DNA from: Diorhabda sublineata
Lineage: Eukaryota; Arthropoda; Insecta; Coleoptera; Chrysomelidae
DNA length: 64,000 bases
Direction of reading: 5' to 3'
Assembly: GCF_026230105.1 (NCBI RefSeq)
Contig: NC_079476.1
Location: forward strand, 8,508,709 to 8,572,708
Under the pieces are notes generated by a model. It did no database searches and had not been told where the DNA came from. It saw nothing but the letters and a program-made list of their open reading frames with translations. This document shows positions 33,331-44,785 of the stretch, piece by piece (the first letter of the stretch is position 1; each line of letters starts with the position of its first letter). A program made the translations under genes and the position numbers.

Positions 33331-35560
33331 TCTTTTTGAAATTGTAAACCTGAAAAAAATTTTTTATTTATGTTTTCTATAAAAGAAATGTACTTAAACA
33401 GTCATTTTGATTTTATTTATAAGTAAACCAATTTTATTGAATTTGGAAGGACGAAAATGAATAATTGTATCATATTAATACTTTCTAAATATATACGGAA
33501 GTGACAGAATATTTAGAAATATTTTTTCTTGAAGCTTAACATAAATAAGGGTATATCTTTATCTTAAATTAGCCGCATTGTGTAACTAGTAGGAGTATTT
33601 TTAGTGAATGAAACACGTTTCTTGTAAATATAACATAGTCCAATAATATGAGGATTAAAATTTTTATCCAAATAGCAACCCTGCATTTTTAATAAATGTT
33701 TATTTATGTCAATATATAATTGATTTATATGGAAATAAAAATTTTCATAAATATACTCTAAAAATCATCTATAAAATATCTTAAAACCTTAAAATAATAT
33801 GATAGAAATTTTTAAAAAATGTAGGGATAAAATTGTTTTATAAAATTGTTTCTTCAATAGAAATAGATATTTGCAGTGAACCATTTAAAATTTTATAGCT
33901 GAGCTGTGAACCATTTTTGAATGTGTATGAAAATATTGTTAAATTTTCCACTTTTTTGAAATCATATATACAGAGTGTAACAAATAATTTCAGAAATATA
34001 TTATCTATTAATTTATTCAAAAAATATTTATTTATTACAAAAAAATGTTTTTTTCCAAATGTTTCCAATCTCCTTTTTAATATTTTCATACAAACATGAT
34101 ACCTGTATCCCCATAAAGGTATACATTTACTTGATTTTTTAACTGTTCTTTTCAACTAGTTAATAATAAATAATAAAAATATATATCTTTGATATTATTT
34201 ATCACACTTTGTAGAACTAATTTTGAGAAAAGTTGGAAAATTCTTATTTTTCAGTTTTTTATACTTGAACTACAAATTTTAATCTTTCATTGTAAATTTC
34301 TTTTGTCCTATTGCACGTATTTCAAAAATAACTAAAGTCGATTTAAAAAAAATAATGCTCTAGATTTTGTTTGAAACTATTCTAAGATTTAAAAATAATT
34401 TTTGGGATAATTTTAATTATTTTCTATTAACAAATTCAATTTTAACTTTTTGCTAAGATCGAATTATATTAAAAAATGTTTACCTTTGGGTTGGTAGTGT
34501 GAATACTCATTTTATTGGACTAAATAGTGTTTTCGATGTCCTTAACTTAAAGGACTGAGATGATTGTGCAAAATGTTCTTTATATTATCCATAGGAGTAA
34601 CATAAACTATACAGGACATCTGAGTATATATCGCCTTTTTAACACTACAACTACATATTACTCCTCAATTTTAGTCGATATTTTCGTAAACCTGCCAGCT
34701 TAAGAGAACGACGATAACTAGGTCTTTGAAATCTTTTTTAATTTTAATAAATGAATATATTAAGCTTCAGTTTTCCAAATTTTTATTTGAGGAATCCCTT
34801 TTTCTAGACATTCATTATGCTTTTTGTGAGAACTGGTTGGCTTCTTTCAAAGATATAGTGTAGAGAAGTGAGAAACATAACATCAAAAGATATTTCAGAC
34901 GAAGTTTCCAATGATAACTTATCATTTTTGTCGGAAGAATACGGAGAGAAAATTCCTTTATGGAAATTAAACGCGCTGTTAGTTATAAAAAAATAATTAG
35001 CAAATATTACATGTAGGTAGACAGTAAAAAGATAAATGTTCTAGATTCCTCAAAGTGACAAAAAAATTATAGAGCAGAATATAAATCACGCATAGTTGCT
35101 AAAATCGGGTTATTCTAAAAGTACCACGTAATTTTTGCTTCTTACAACGAAACCGATGATTCTTACTCTGTTTTAAAAACATCGGCTATAGACATACAAC
35201 AATGATGCTTGCTCTGTTTTATAAACATTGCCTAAAGACACATAACAATATCATTTATAATAATACACTAAGAATTAATGTGGACTTAAGGCAAAAGAGG
35301 CTGCTGCGAGATTGACAGTTGGTTGATATCACCGGCTGACAAATGAAGATTTTTTGAAAGTTGTTTGTATTTGAGCCACAAATATCACCAATTTATACTA
35401 TTTTAAACACAAAAACACCTACATATTTGCCCTATCACATCAGATTTTTTTAAAAGAAGGGAAAAGCATTTTTTTCAAAATTTAAAGAAAAAATCAATAA
35501 TCATATTACAAAAACATATATTTGAATATTTACAAAGAAAACATTGAGCCTAAACAATGC
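33331..35560. other. No gene seen
   Basis: Very AT-rich. The - strand frame 34155-33838 (105 codons) is Lys/Phe-rich without recognisable motifs. Nothing else supported. Confidence 0.4.
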
Positions 35561-35567
35561 TACAGGA

Positions 35568-36250
35568 CTATTTAGAGTGATATCTTTTACGTTTCGCGAC
35601 AAAATTACGTCTGGATGTAGTATTTTTGTGAGTATCTTCAGTAATATCACGTATCAGTGACCAGCAGTAATCAGCCATCATATTCACATTCCATCGACCT
35701 TGGTACCTTTTCTCCATAGTTTTTATGTCCTGATGAAACCTTTCTCCCTGCTCTTCACTGTAATCACCAAGATTATCAGGAAAAAAGTCCACATGTGAAT
35801 CTAGAAAGTGGAGTTTTATGCTTATCTTACACCCCAATTTTTGATACTTATCCAAGTTTGCAACCTTATTTTTATAGTCGGGATGTTTATTATTTCCTAG
35901 AAAATTGTTGACAACATCTGTTAACGCCAGCTAAGTATCTGATTCAGTATCTTATTCATTGTGGCATAAAATTTCTCATCGGCCATCAAAGATCTGATTT
36001 GCGGTCCATCGAACACTCCTTTAATTTTTGCTTCAGATAATCTTGGAAATTTTTTACACAGGTATTCAAAACTAGCATTGTTTTTATCCAATGCTTTAAT
36101 GAACTGTTTCACCATACCGAGTTTGATATGAAGCGGAGGTAGTAAAATTTTTTCAGGACTAATTAAATTTTTTCGTATAACGTTTTTTGTTCCTACTTTT
36201 AGATTTTGTTTTTGCTTTAAAGTCATAAAGTTTCCAGAAAAATAACACAA
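35568..36250 (-). pseudogene. Remnant of a conserved repeat-borne protein
   Basis: Two - strand frames (36250-35921 and 35855-35568) form one protein interrupted near 35920 by a stop. Motifs in order: KILLPPLHIKLGMVKQFIKA, FPRLSEAKIKGVFDGPQIR, then NNFLGNNKHPDY, LHFLDSHVDFFPDNLGDYSE, EQGERFHQDIKTMEKRYQGR and WNVNMMADYCWSL. From memory these are hallmarks of an uncharacterised protein found in many copies in insects and cnidarians, so probably TE-borne; I cannot name the superfamily. The His/Asp/Glu pattern (HSHxDFFPxN, GERFHQDI) suggests a catalytic or metal-binding core, which is inference. Confidence 0.6.
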
Positions 36251-37512
36251 TGTATCCGCATTATTATGACACTTTCTTGTTTTAACAGTTTTTCAACAAC
36301 AAATCATACATAATATTTATTGGAACACTAAAAGTAAAACGTAAGAAATTTTTTTTAAATAAACACACTAATTTCAGTAAAAAGTTTATAAACAAAGTAA
36401 CTGTAGAGGTTTATTTGCATGTAACCTGTTTCGAATGGGTGTGTCGTGGTTGCAACTAATATATTTTCTCACGAGGGATCGCACGATTCAAGAAAAGAGC
36501 GCCAAAATCTAAAATTTAATTTATTTTAATCAAAAAATTTAAAATAGCCAATGTCTTAACTTTTTTAAAAAACTGATGTGATACTATAAAATGAGGTATA
36601 ATTTTGTGATCAGCACTACCAAATTAGTGGAAAAAAATAATCAGAACTTGAACAAGGAAAATGATGTCGGCCAGTGTGTTTTGTTTTAAGTATTTACCAC
36701 TATGAATCAACTAACTATAAGTATTAAATATATAGGAAAGAATTTTGCCTAGTACCTAGTCACCTAGTATTCCAATTGAATTTTTTACTTTTTTATTATT
36801 ATTTTTAAAAATTTTCGTGTTTTTATTTGTATTAACAGATATTCTTAAGCTATCGAAAATAAGGGGAAAGAGAACAATCTGTCTATATGAAAAGTGTCCG
36901 TCAAAATGTGTTAAATAAGGGTGGTTCCATATTAGCATCAGTGTAAATGTCTTTTAGCTTATATTTACTACATTATTTTGTACAACGCAAGTTGTTCAAA
37001 ATTTAAATAATGAACTACGATATAGTTTGCAATTCATCTACAATTATTACATTCATTCCATACCCTTTGTCTACACCTGCGCCATTCTGGAAGGTTTTTG
37101 AAACTGTTATTTATCGTATACAACTCGACACTTTCTTAACTTCTTTCCCATAAGAGATACTCCTTATTCTCTCGACCCTACATATTTTAAGTATGTTTAC
37201 ATCTTGGTAACCTAATTTTCTGTATTTGCTTTAACTAATTTAGTAGGTTTATGTCATCCTAACCATCTTCTTTATTACAAAAAAATGAGTATCTATACAT
37301 TCCAATCTAAAAAGAATTTGCAACTTTAGGTAACGTGAAAAAAAAGCAAAATTACGAAAAAATTTCTTAAATGGTCACCTGATGTACTTTCCCTTTTTTC
37401 ACTCTTCTATACATTGAAAGTATAGTTTTGTCACCTTTTTTATTGATAAGCAAATGGAAATACCAAGGCTATGGTTTATTTAAATACAAAAAAATAATTT
37501 GTAGTATTTGAA
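36251..37512. other. No gene seen
   Basis: AT-rich; the start (to about 36300) may be upstream coding of the preceding remnant. The frame 36938-36756 (-) is chance-like. Confidence 0.4.
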
Positions 37513-37811
37513 TACAGTACAACCGAACGACAAAGTGGCCGGACTAACCGGATGTAATACCAAAGTTTAAAATAACCCTATTAAACCTATTACCTACGTT
37601 AAAAAATCAACAAAAGACGTTAAAACATTTTAACAGCATTTTATACTCACCAACAAGAAGATTTGACGTGTCTTTGTTAAATTGCCTTGTTGTACAACTC
37701 GTAGATACGTTTTTGTAACACATTTAAAAAGTAAATACAGATACTGGTTCAAAGATAATAATGAAAATAAAAACATACTATACACACTGAACAAAACCAA
37801 CTCAAAATATA

Positions 37812-39132
37812 CAGGGTGCGGCAGCATAACTTCCTTTTTTCAAAAGTTAATAAAACTTATTGTATGAATCAGAAAATTTTGATTCGTTTTTTATAATACA
37901 GGCACATACATAAAGTTTTGTTTTACTGAGTTTTGAAGATCAAATCAGTTAGGTGACGTCCCCCATTCTCCATACACTGAGTAAACCGATTTCTGGCGTT
38001 TGTCATGACTCTTGCCAGCATAGCAGGCGTTATGTTGGCAATTTCTTCCTGGATGTTCGTCTTCAAATCTTGTAGGGTCCTTGAACGGTTCACATACACA
38101 CGGGATTTCAAAAAACCCCATAGGAAATAATCACAAGGGGTCAAATCGGGAGAGCGGGCTGGCCACTCCAAATCGCCCCTAATTGAGATAAGGCGCTCTG
38201 GGAAGTGTTCCCTCAAAACAGCCATCGATGTTCTTGAAGTGTGTGCCGTTGCTCCGTCTTGTTGGAACCAAGTGTCCCCTAAGTCCAACTCATCTAGCCG
38301 TGGGAAAAAAAATTCCTGTAACATGTTTACATACCGGTGCGAATTCACTGTCACTGTGACTTCATTTTCCTCAAAGAACCAGGGACCAATAATTCCACGT
38401 GAGTAAATTGCACACCACACTGTGACTTTAGGTGAATGCAAAGGCCGTTGATGCAATTGTCGAGGATTGGTATCAGCCCAGTAGCGCATGTTTTGTTTGT
38501 TTACGGATCCCCACAAATGAAAATGGGCTTCATCACTAAAAAAAACAATAGCGTCCTCAGGAACGACTTCCAGAAAAACCTCACACGTGTTCCTCCGAGA
38601 ATTGAAGTCACGTTCAGAAAGTTCCTGCACAATTGCCATCTTGTATGGATGAAAATGAAGATCATCATGAAGTATTCTCCTCACAGAACGATCGGAAAGT
38701 CCAAGGGCAGACGCATGTTTGCGCGCAGAACGCCGTGGTGATCGCAACACTGAAGTTCTAACTAACTCAATGTTCTCCGGTGATCTAATGGGCCGAGGGA
38801 CTCCAGTTCTTCGTCTTGTCACACTTGCAGTTTGTCTGAACGTAGTGACCCACGTAACAATTGATTTCCGGTCCGGGACTGGGGCCAAGGGGGCTAAATT
38901 AAAGCGATTCCGAAAGGCGCGCTGGGTTGCGATCACAGAACATCCGCTCGAAAAGTAAACCTCAACGGCAAACGCACGCTCCTCACTGTTCCAACGCATG
39001 ATGGCGACTGAACTGTGCCGGGACAAAACTTTATAGTCCCCCCTCTCGAACGAGACCACTAGCACTCCGTTACGACATCTACCGACTAAATGGCGAACTT
39101 TTTAAAAAAGGAAGTTATGCTGCCGCACCCTG
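37812..39132 (-). mobile_element. Intact-looking DD41D (rosa-type) mariner
   Basis: TA duplications at 37810-37811 and 39133-39134 flank perfect or near-perfect inverted ends starting cagggtgcggcagcataact (about 28-30 bp). The element is 1321 bp with one full-length transposase frame on the - strand. It lies inside the Jerky/Tigger element and so inserted later. Complete ends and an open frame indicate recent insertion. Confidence 0.92.
37923..38999 (-). CDS. Mariner transposase, DD41D type, 358 aa
   Basis: Uninterrupted frame; the preferred start is the ATG at 38999 (MRWNSEERAF), since residues before it are untypical and homologues begin here. Residues 1-60 form an N-terminal helix-turn-helix (DUF4817-like, EERAFAVEVYF), residues 85-125 a second HTH ending HPYKMAIVQEL, and 150-300 the DDE_3 catalytic domain. 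Catalytic Asp residues: D156 in FFSDEAHF, D248 in WFQQDGATAH, and D290 in SPDLTPCDYFLWG, with 41 residues between the second and third, which defines the DD41D (rosa) group of Tc1/mariner. The enzyme would cut and paste its element at TA. No disabling change seen; activity is untested. Confidence 0.92.
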   Translation of the reverse strand: MRWNSEERAFAVEVYFSSGCSVIATQRAFRNRFNLAPLAPVPDRKSIVTWVTTFRQTASVTRRRTGVPRPIRSPENIELVRTSVLRSPRRSARKHASALGLSDRSVRRILHDDLHFHPYKMAIVQELSERDFNSRRNTCEVFLEVVPEDAIVFFSDEAHFHLWGSVNKQNMRYWADTNPRQLHQRPLHSPKVTVWCAIYSRGIIGPWFFEENEVTVTVNSHRYVNMLQEFFFPRLDELDLGDTWFQQDGATAHTSRTSMAVLREHFPERLISIRGDLEWPARSPDLTPCDYFLWGFLKSRVYVNRSRTLQDLKTNIQEEIANITPAMLARVMTNARNRFTQCMENGGRHLTDLIFKTQ

Positions 39133-39243
39133 TATTTGCGGAAATCACTTTACAATACACATAACCTTAAAAAATTAAAAGAAATCTGTTATTTTCTTTT
39201 CCTTTTTTTGAACAATAGTGTTCTTGAAGGCATAGTCACGCCA

Positions 39244-40801
39244 TTATTTTCTCATGAACATTACGTCAACAGCAGTAGCAGACGCTTGTTGCTCAACGTA
39301 CATTGTTGCACGTTCAAGTGCGGCCCTTCCCTCTTCATAGCTTAAATTTCCCTCACTACGTCCTTCTTCCCCGTCCTCTTCCTCATCTGTGTCATTAGCA
39401 TCTTGATTTATTACAGCTTGAATAATTTCATCGTCATTTAATAATCCATTGCCAAGCTCATTATCATTGCTTACAATCCATTCCATAACGTCACTCTCAA
39501 CAAGGTTGTTAAGATCACCTGTTGTAGGCAGTCGTTGGAGATCTGATAACATTGATTGGTTGTCATCTTATTCCAACACCTGGGTGTAGTCATGGTGGTT
39601 TCATCAGGATTTGGGTTTTCTTGTTGAGCCTTGTCAACGATCTCTTATACATCCAGCCAGACCTTCCGCCAAGACTTTGTAAACGTAGATGAAGGAATCT
39701 CATCATATGCTTTAGCTGCCAAATAAATGACGTCCTTCAAGTTTATAGATTTTAGGGCCTGAATTAGGCCTGTCTCACCCTCATTTTCCAATTTACCTAA
39801 AATTTCGGAGAGAAGTTTCCTGCGATATTTTCGTTAAAAGCATTCAATCACCCTTTGGTCCATAGGTTGGGCAATGCTTGTGACATTAGGTGGCATATAT
39901 AAAAGCTTGATGCCACTGTCACCCTGACATTCTAGGTCCTCTTTAGGATGTGTAGGGGCATTGTCAAGCCCAAGCAGAGCCTTAATTGGCAACTTCAATG
40001 ATGTTAAATGTTGTTTCACTTTAGGAACAAATTCGGCAACAAACCATTCTTTGAACAAATAAGAGTCCATCCAGGCAGATTTCTGTGCTCTGTAGTACAC
40101 TTGGAGACAACTCATATTTAGGTTCTTGAATGCTCTAGGTTTTACTGATTTTCCAATTACAAAGAGAGGTAGCTTATGTGACCATGATGCGTTCGAATAC
40201 AAAGCAACTGTAATTCTCTCTTTGTTGATTATAAACCCTGGGGCTGACATTTCTTGTGGGGTCACGAAAGTTTTCCATGGCAACAGTTTAAAATTTAGTC
40301 CTGTTTCGTCGATGTTATAAATTTGATTTGGACTTAAGTTCTCACTAGAAATGATTCTCGTAAACTTTTCTGAAAATTGACTTGCTTCTGGCTGATCTGC
40401 TGACATTTTTTCCCCACATACGCTGATAAAGTGAACTCCATGGCGTTTTTACCATCTTGCCATCCGGCCATCGCTTGCGGTAAACGTACCTTCTCCTCCA
40501 AGTTTTGCGTGAAGGGTGATTGCCTTCTCTTTTAAAATTGGACCACTTAGTGGAGTACCATGCCTGCGCTCTTGCATAAACCACAAAGCGTCATTAACTT
40601 GTTCAAGTGTAGGTTTTTAAGTGCATCGAGTTGACAGAATTTTTTCAGTTTCAATTTGTGTACAAAAAGATTCAATGGATTTTCGGTTCCTACGCCAGTC
40701 ATTCGCAGTACTTTTACTACATTGAATTCTCTCCAAATACTTTGGACTGTTTCCCCCTTGTCTAGACGCTCTAGAATATCAAGTTTTTGTTGCATAGTCA
40801 C
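39244..40801 (-). pseudogene. Jerky/Tigger-like transposase, frameshifted
   Basis: N-terminal CENP-B-type HTH: MTMQQKLDILERLDKGETVQ (40801-40547). Then two shifted frames to 40345. The longest piece (40406-39834) holds the DDE_1 domain: NQIYNIDETGLNFKLLPW (first Asp), VIGKSVKPRAFKN, and LLGLDNAPTHPKEDLE with MPPNVTSIAQPMDQRVIECF (second Asp region). The C-terminal acidic tail is at 39552-39244 (NDDEIIQAV, EEEDGEEG). The protein is nearly full-length but needs about three frame changes, so it is dead. It supplies the identity of the host element for the nested mariner. Confidence 0.85.
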
Positions 40802-41220
40802 AAACGTATTTTTACGTTACACACGTTTACAAACATACACTCACAAAATAACGTGCGGTACAGTAAAATCACACTTTATAACAATAACGAATGTCACAGA
40901 TAAAGTGCAACCGAAACAAACTGTAGTTTGTTTGTACGGCCGGAAACAAAACATTGAAGTAAAGACCTGTCGAAAGTCATTCGCCCTCGGCGCGGCGGAA
41001 CAATGTAATGAATATGATTCATTCTCCTAGGACTTTCCGAACCATTTTGCGGCCGATCCAGCCGAGGCCGAACAAGAGGGCGTCTACTGTACTATTAAAT
41101 ATTATCTAAACATTTTAAAATTCATCGCAAAAATAAAAATAGCATACAAAATCTTCTCTTTTATGCTCTTCTATCGAAAACTATCCAAAAAATTAGTATA
41201 CCAGGTATAATGCTCTCATA

Positions 41221-41540
41221 GTGTCTCATACTTCTAGAGAATGTGAATAGAGGCTTTATCCTCTTTGCAACAGAATCTGCACGCTGCATTATTTGCTAAG
41301 TCTAGCGTCTTCAGATGTCGACTGAGGCGATAATGCCCCGAAAGGAATCATGTTAGTATCGTTGCTTTTACTTATGCTGATACATTCAGCAGATCTCTGG
41401 TTATAGTTTCCCAGGAGATTTTTTGCCTATCTCAGCCCCTGTAGGTTGTCCCATTAATTGATTTTACCCCAATCTATTTCTTTTCAAATGCTTTTTCTAT
41501 TGATCCACAGAAGGCTCAGGTCTTATGCCATTTATTTTTT
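41221..41540 (-). mobile_element. LINE 3' fragment, second copy of the 17.8 kb family
   Basis: Nucleotide similarity to 17811-18010 is plain (ctaagtctagcgtcttcaga, acttatgctgatacattcag, ccacagaaggctcagg versus ccacagaagagtttggg). It corresponds to the end of ORF2 downstream of RNase H. It abuts the piggyBac fragment near 41540. Confidence 0.7.
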
Positions 41541-41544
41541 TTTT

Positions 41545-42540
41545 TTCAGAGTACCGACAAAAGATAAACGATGGTTCTCTGAAAGCGTTTTTAATAACGT
41601 TATGTCACTGAATCAAATATCTGCAGTTACATTACGACCAGTAAGACGAATAGGCTCTAACACCCTTTTCTCTACATCGACACGTCTATTACTTACACAG
41701 TAGTGTCCCTCAGATTGCTTTCCAGTATATACTTCTAAATTGGAAGTATAGTAAACTTTTGCGTCTGTTAAAGCGAAAATTTTCAACCCGTACTTCGCGG
41801 GTTTAGAAGGTATGTACTGGATAAGCGAACAACGACCTCTAAATGCTTCCAATTTTTCATCTAATGTAACATACGCACTCAGTGAATAACAAGTCTGATA
41901 GTTTGTCACAAATTGTTAAAGAAGATCTCTCACTGCAGCAATCCGGTCAGTTAGGAGTCTCTCACGCCTAGTGTGAAATCTATTTCGACTCATTGTAAGC
42001 TTAAAAATTTCAACTCCGAACCCTTCACCGTTCCATAAATCTTTTAAATTCAATCTTCCTCCCTTATGTGTCCCAGCTATGTAGAATAAACCAATAAAGG
42101 CTAGTATTTCTTCTCTTTCAGTGCAATTTGCATCTCGGGATCGAGCATAATTGTCATGGATCGACACAAGAAATTGGTTTGTATATTTTACTAGCATTTC
42201 TATTATTCTATCAGTGAATAGGCATTTCCGGGTACTATAAGTATCCTTTATATTTTTTGCAGGCCTCTTCACACCTGGTAGTCTTGTGAGCAAATTATGT
42301 CGTGGTGAGTGTAGAAAGTTTTTTTCATGTAAACTTTTCAACATACTTACCCCTCTTCCTAATTGCACCAAAAAAATTGTCCTCAGTTTCTTCATTGAAA
42401 CTAATTTCCTCTCCACTTTGTTCAGTTTCGGAATCTTCAATTATTTCCTCACCAGGATCGCTACATCATACAGTACAGTGGTTTCTCTGTCTTCCCTGTC
42501 ACTTTCGCTATCACTATCCACTTCGAAGAGGTGTTTATGA
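41545..42540 (-). pseudogene. piggyBac-like transposase, N-terminal half
   Basis: Frames 42440-41916 and 41909-41613, broken by a stop near 41912, read LPGVKRPAKNIKD, TDRIIEMLVKYTNQFL, EILAFIGLFYIAGTHKGGRL, NLKDLWNGEGFGVEIFKLTM and then YVTLDEKLEAFRGRC with YIPSKPAKYGLKIFALTD, followed by LTGRNVTAD. YVTxDExLxxFRGRC carries the first catalytic Asp (D268 in canonical piggyBac) and GRNVTAD the second (D346). An acidic N-terminal region (VDSDSESDRED) lies upstream around 42500. The C-terminal half is absent. It cannot be the other half of the 19.6 kb fragment by position, though it may be a related family. Confidence 0.88.
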
Positions 42541-42832
42541 ATTTGCTTCACATCTCCATCATTACCAAGTCATACAACTTCTGTACTGTAATGTACATAT
42601 TACTTGCATTTGTAACTGTCATCTCTCAGATAACAGTCTAAAACTGAGTTAGTAGTAGAAGAAGACAACATATTACATTACAAAAATTGTACATTGCTAG
42701 TGATACAAAGTGTTGAAATGAGGGAAACCAATCTGATACTGGCTGGACAGCCGTGCGGCAGTGGGGAATGTGCGAGTAACACTTCAATCTGTCGTCTAGG
42801 GATCCCTTAGATGACGCGCGAGTACTGCAGTG
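41545..42832 (-). mobile_element. piggyBac-like element, 5' half
   Basis: TTAA at 42833-42836 borders an end with cactgcagtactcgcgcgtc (reverse strand) and a palindromic tctagggatccc, typical of piggyBac-like termini. The element carries the N-terminal half of a transposase on the - strand and stops at ~41545 where LINE sequence begins, so its 3' half is lost. Confidence 0.75.
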
Positions 42833-42837
42833 TTAAC

Positions 42838-44785
42838 AAGTTGTGATTACATTACCAAATCCGTCGCTAATAACCAACATGGTAGATGCAAAATACTTGA
42901 AAAAAAAATTTATCCCACTAAATAATATACACATTCAAGACGCATCGGAAGTCAACTAAAACAGCTGGCTCTAAACTGTGCATGAGCAAATATCTTGTAT
43001 TGTTCTTAAGCTCAATGCTCAATGATGCGCGCAGCTGTACGTTTTGATATGGTGATATTAGTACTGTTCTTATATTCATTTGATGCAGTCTGATATTTAA
43101 AATAAAATGGCTATGACAGATTGTCAAATTCAGGACTTGTAGGTACTGTTCTTATTCTCACCGATTCAATTTTTATCTAAGAAACCGACAAAAATGATAT
43201 TTACAGTGCCTTTAATATGTTTTTAGTTCATTTAAAAGAATGTTTTGATAAAAATAGATATATCCTTTTATTTTTGCAGAGAAACTTATTCGATTTTAAC
43301 TATTTGTTACAATCTCCCTTAGGAAAGAACCTAATTATCAAAATGAAGTTTGATTTTTCTAAATGTTCTTCTAGTTATAGTATTAAAGGGGCGATATGAA
43401 TTTGTACATACAACTTTTACATTTTCAATTAATAAGTTTATTATATAATTTAAGTTATTCATTTACGTAGCTGTTATTTTAGTTCATCCATAGTATTCAT
43501 GGAAATTACTTTTTTTTAATTTATGCTTTGGTCCGGAAGTTGATTTTTTCTGCCAGAATCCAAGTTAAACAATCGAGTTTACTAAATATAGGGAAAGATT
43601 CACTTGTCATATCATGGTTACAATTCCAATTTTTGTGATAAATTATTATAAAATTTTGTTATTTAAATATTGGTACCTACTTATACAATAATCATTATAT
43701 AACGAAAACCAGATTAATAAGAACGAGAATTATCCAACATAGCAAGATATCATAGGAAAAAATTTATATAAGTGGGTACCACAAAAAGCTACAATGAATT
43801 TAAAATAGCAAAAGATACAAAACAATAATTAATATTTTCTATGTTGACCGGAAAGGGCAACACATCCCATTTTTGAATCAGTTGGAATGCAATAGAAATT
43901 TCCATTTCACCTTTTTTTGTTCGCAATTAAATAATTCATTTTTATATGATCCTACATAATTTGATGTATCAAACCTAATCAATAGAATTATATACTTGTA
44001 TTGTTCAAATACATAAAAATATCTTAGTATAGTATCATCGTCGCAAGAAAAATATTGTTTAAAAAATATGTAGTAGTGGAGGAATTAATATATCTAAAAT
44101 TTTTGTTGAATCAATCAACAAAAAACTATGTTTCCTCATGTTTGGTTTTTCAGTTAAGAGAACCTGCGTGACTTTGATGGTCTAATATACAATTTGTGAG
44201 AAAAATTGAATCTTCTACTAATCTAAACAAAATCTAAAATAATTAATTCAAAACAGGGATTTACCAAGTTGTCAATATCTTGTTACTTGAAGAGGCCACT
44301 AGCTATCTTGCATAGATATTTTTTAATATGTATTGGATTTTTTACAAAAAAAACTCTGAAGCTGAAGAAAATTTTAAAATAGTAAGAATACTTGACTGAT
44401 ATCTTCGGTATGTTTAACAAAGTTAGTTTGCAGCTGCTGGATCTCGACTTAATTAAAACAAAATCACTGGTATTGACTTTGTGAGTCAAATTATTCCTCA
44501 TAAACAAAATTTAAACAGAAAAAAATAAGCATAGTGTTTGGGGTTTTTAAAATTATCAGAAATGTTTCAAGACGTTTTATATCATATCGTCGTTGTCATT
44601 TTAATTTGTTACATGACCAATTCCATCTGTCTACTTTTTGAACATTTGAAGATTCTTTCATAGTTTTAAAATAATTAGCATGCAGATCTAGTCATGTTTT
44701 AAGAGCCAGAAAGTAGAAATGTTTTCCAATTTTATGAAACTGTCTCTAGCTTTCTTAAACCTTATCTTAATTTTAGTCAATCAAA
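42838..44785. other. No gene seen
   Basis: AT-rich intergenic sequence; the short frames at 42918-43127 (-), 43217-43399 (+) and 44283-44507 (-) show no motifs. Confidence 0.4.

Larger units (their letters stand above)
37515..41089 (-). mobile_element. Jerky/Tigger-like element with nested mariner
   Basis: The right end is ...gagggcgtctactg next to TA (41090-41091). The left end is probably cagtacaaccgaac next to TA (37513-37514); beyond CAGTA the two ends match poorly, so the left boundary is tentative. Removing the nested mariner and one TA copy leaves about 2.25 kb, a normal length for a Tigger element. It carries a Jerky-like transposase on the - strand. Confidence 0.55.

Noticed and set aside
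38436..38958. + strand frames of 101 and 79 codons
   Set aside because: Antisense to the intact DD41D transposase.
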